DNA of 7,142 nucleotides from an uncultured Bacteroidota bacterium (GTDB taxonomy: Bacteria; Bacteroidota; Bacteroidia; UKL13-3). The number at the start of each line of letters is the position of its first letter. Within the stretch, counting starts at the first letter, position 1. Below are positions 5,675 through 7,142 of this stretch, piece by piece. The notes beneath the pieces are model-generated. The model worked only from the letters and a program-made list of their open reading frames with translations, did not search any database and was not told the origin of the DNA. The stretch is taken from the NCBI GenBank assembly GCA_903898215.1, contig CAIUEQ010000015.1:1-7142 (forward strand), in the 5' to 3' direction. The position numbers were made by a program, and so were the translations under genes.

Positions 5675-7142
5675 ATGAAAAAAATCATTCTTACCATTTG
5701 CTCAGTAATTACAGTTTTTATTTTATCATCCAGCACAAATAAAAAATGTGATGAAGGAATGTTTCCTTTATCAGACCTTAAAAATATTGATTTACAAAAA
5801 GCCGGATTAAAAATTTCAACTCCCGAATTATATAATCCAAACGGTAAAAGTTTGATTGATGGCATTGTAAGAGTAGGTGGTTGTACAGGTTCATTTATTT
5901 CAAATGACGGTTTGCTGATTACTAATCATCATTGCGCTTTCGGTTTTGTTCAGGCAATCAGCACCACAAAAAATAATTATATTAAACAAGGTTTTTTAGC
6001 TAAAAATAGGGGTGAGGAAGTTCAGGCAAAAGGGCTCGTCTGTAAAATTACAGCAAGCTACGCTGATGTGTCGGAAAAGGTTTTGGCAGGAACACAAACC
6101 ATTACAGATGCAGTTGAACGACTAAGTATTATTGCTGCAAACATTAAAACAATTACACAAGCCGAGAACAAATCTAATCCTGATTTGCAATGCGAAATAT
6201 CTGAAATGTTTACCGGAAGAACTTATGTTTTGTTCCGCTATAAATTATTAAAAGATGTGAGGTTGGTGTACGTTCCTGCTCGTTCTATTGGTGAGTATGG
6301 TGGTGAGTTAGATAATTGGGTTTGGCCTCGTCACTCCGGTGATTTTTCTTTTCTTCGTGCATATGTTGCGCCTGATGGAAGTGCTGCAGAATTTAACGAG
6401 AAAAATATCCCTTACAAACCGGCAACTTTTTTAAAAATAAATCCAAAAGGAGTAAAGGAAAACGACTTTGTGTTTATTTTAGGTTATCCCGGAAGAACCT
6501 TCAGACATCAGCCTGCAGCATTTTATAAATATCACGAACAGTATATGCTAAAATATATCAGTGATATTTATGATTGGCAAATTTCTAAAATGGATGAGAT
6601 GGGAAAAGGAAACGATAGTCTCCAGATAAAATATTCTGCTAAAATTAAAAGTTTGGCAAATGTTACCAAAAATTATAAAGGCAAATTGCAAGGTTTCAGG
6701 AGAGCCGGTTTAACTCAGCAAAAATATGCTGACGAGAATATGTTGAATGATTTTATCAATGCTAATTCTAAGCTTAAACAACAATACGGAACAGTTATTC
6801 CACGAATTAATACGTTGTATGAAGAAGTGATGAAATTTGCTCCTCGTAATTTATGGTACGATCAGATTTATAATTTATCACCCATTTTTCAAACTGCGGC
6901 AATGATTGATAATTATGGAAAAGCATACCACCTTTTGAAAACAGATGATGAGAAAAAACTTTTTAAGGACAAACAATTGCCTCGAATTAAAGCATCATTT
7001 TACAGACTAATAAACCAGTACGACCCAACGTTTGAAAAAGCAGCATTCAAAAAAATGCTATTGGATGCTCAGAAATTTAATAAAGATAATGAAGTGAAAT
7101 TCGTTTCAGCTTTTATGAATGATGTTAAAAATGAAATAGACC
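5675..7142 (+). CDS. S46 family serine dipeptidyl-peptidase (DPP7/DPP11-like), 3' truncated
   Basis: An exported exopeptidase that removes dipeptides from the N-terminus of oligopeptides, a peptide-nutrition enzyme typical of Bacteroidota. It starts at ATG 5675 and stays open to the window edge: 489 residues of an expected 700 or so. A signal peptide (MKKIILTICSVITVFILSSS) is followed by CDEGMFPLSDL, matching the DEGM(W/F)PLS opening of mature S46 enzymes. The chymotrypsin-like half shows GGCTGSFISNDGLLITNHHC with catalytic His86. DNWVWPRHSGDFSFLRAY (213-230) carries the catalytic Asp223, and FVFILGYPGRTFRH lies at 265-278. The helical insertion domain follows (from about residue 285 to the edge). 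The catalytic serine and the residue that separates DPP7 (hydrophobic P1) from DPP11 (acidic P1) lie beyond the window, so specificity is undetermined. The start is preceded by A/T-rich sequence with no Shine-Dalgarno, as is usual here. Cys25 lacks a proper lipobox, so I do not call it a lipoprotein. Confidence 0.93.
   Translation, partial: MKKIILTICSVITVFILSSSTNKKCDEGMFPLSDLKNIDLQKAGLKISTPELYNPNGKSLIDGIVRVGGCTGSFISNDGLLITNHHCAFGFVQAISTTKNNYIKQGFLAKNRGEEVQAKGLVCKITASYADVSEKVLAGTQTITDAVERLSIIAANIKTITQAENKSNPDLQCEISEMFTGRTYVLFRYKLLKDVRLVYVPARSIGEYGGELDNWVWPRHSGDFSFLRAYVAPDGSAAEFNEKNIPYKPATFLKINPKGVKENDFVFILGYPGRTFRHQPAAFYKYHEQYMLKYISDIYDWQISKMDEMGKGNDSLQIKYSAKIKSLANVTKNYKGKLQGFRRAGLTQQKYADENMLNDFINANSKLKQQYGTVIPRINTLYEEVMKFAPRNLWYDQIYNLSPIFQTAAMIDNYGKAYHLLKTDDEKKLFKDKQLPRIKASFYRLINQYDPTFEKAAFKKMLLDAQKFNKDNEVKFVSAFMNDVKNEID

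Noticed and set aside
5269..5865. Minus-strand frames under the aminotransferase (5269-5547) and the peptidase N-terminus (5659-5865)
   Set aside because: Both are opposite clear enzyme motifs, and neither shows a recognisable protein pattern.
1..7142. Mobile element, CRISPR array, tRNA or defence system
   Set aside because: I read both strands and found no transposase or integrase motifs, regularly spaced repeats, tRNA-like cloverleaf or defence-gene domains.

Overview
This window looks like the chromosome of a member of the Bacteroidota. The DNA is AT-rich, translation starts lack Shine-Dalgarno sequences and have A/T-rich leaders, and the thiolase promoter matches the TTTG / TAnnTTTG form used by the Bacteroidota housekeeping sigma factor. 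Several proteins are also of types common in that phylum: an S46 dipeptidyl-peptidase, a secreted hypothetical with a recognisable Bacteroidota pattern, and an EntS-like MFS carrier. The order or genus cannot be fixed from this sequence.

Layout. (1) 3-143 (+) is the C-terminal tail of an MFS exporter. It converges, with only 2 bp between the stop codons, on (2) 146-1021 (-), a secreted protein of unknown function. (3) 1022-1195 is a short regulatory gap. It holds an imperfect 19-bp inverted repeat (1053-1115) and a clear intrinsic terminator (1141-1177) for the next gene. (4) 1196-2374 (-) is a complete acetyl-CoA C-acetyltransferase with all expected catalytic residues. (5) 2375-2489 is a divergent promoter region. 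(6) 2490-5632 (+) is a tight three-gene run: an MBOAT O-acyltransferase, a membrane-anchored SGNH-hydrolase-like protein (GTG start, 6 bp after the MBOAT stop), and a class IV PLP aminotransferase whose ATG overlaps the previous TGA. (7) 5675-7142 (+) is the N-terminal two thirds of an S46 serine dipeptidyl-peptidase that runs off the window.

How the genes may work together. The MBOAT and SGNH proteins form a recognisable pair, as in AlgI/AlgJ-X or DltB/DltD. They probably move an acyl group across the inner membrane and place it on a cell-surface or secreted glycan. The aminotransferase is translationally coupled to them. Its sequence fits an aminodeoxychorismate lyase or a general class IV aminotransferase, and whether it has any part in the acylation is open. 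The thiolase, the secreted hypothetical and the peptidase look like independent units. I see no phage, insertion sequence, CRISPR array, tRNA or rRNA. The window is mostly ordinary core-type gene content. The repeat, the MBOAT/SGNH/aminotransferase coupling and the uncharacterised secreted protein are the parts most worth a second look.
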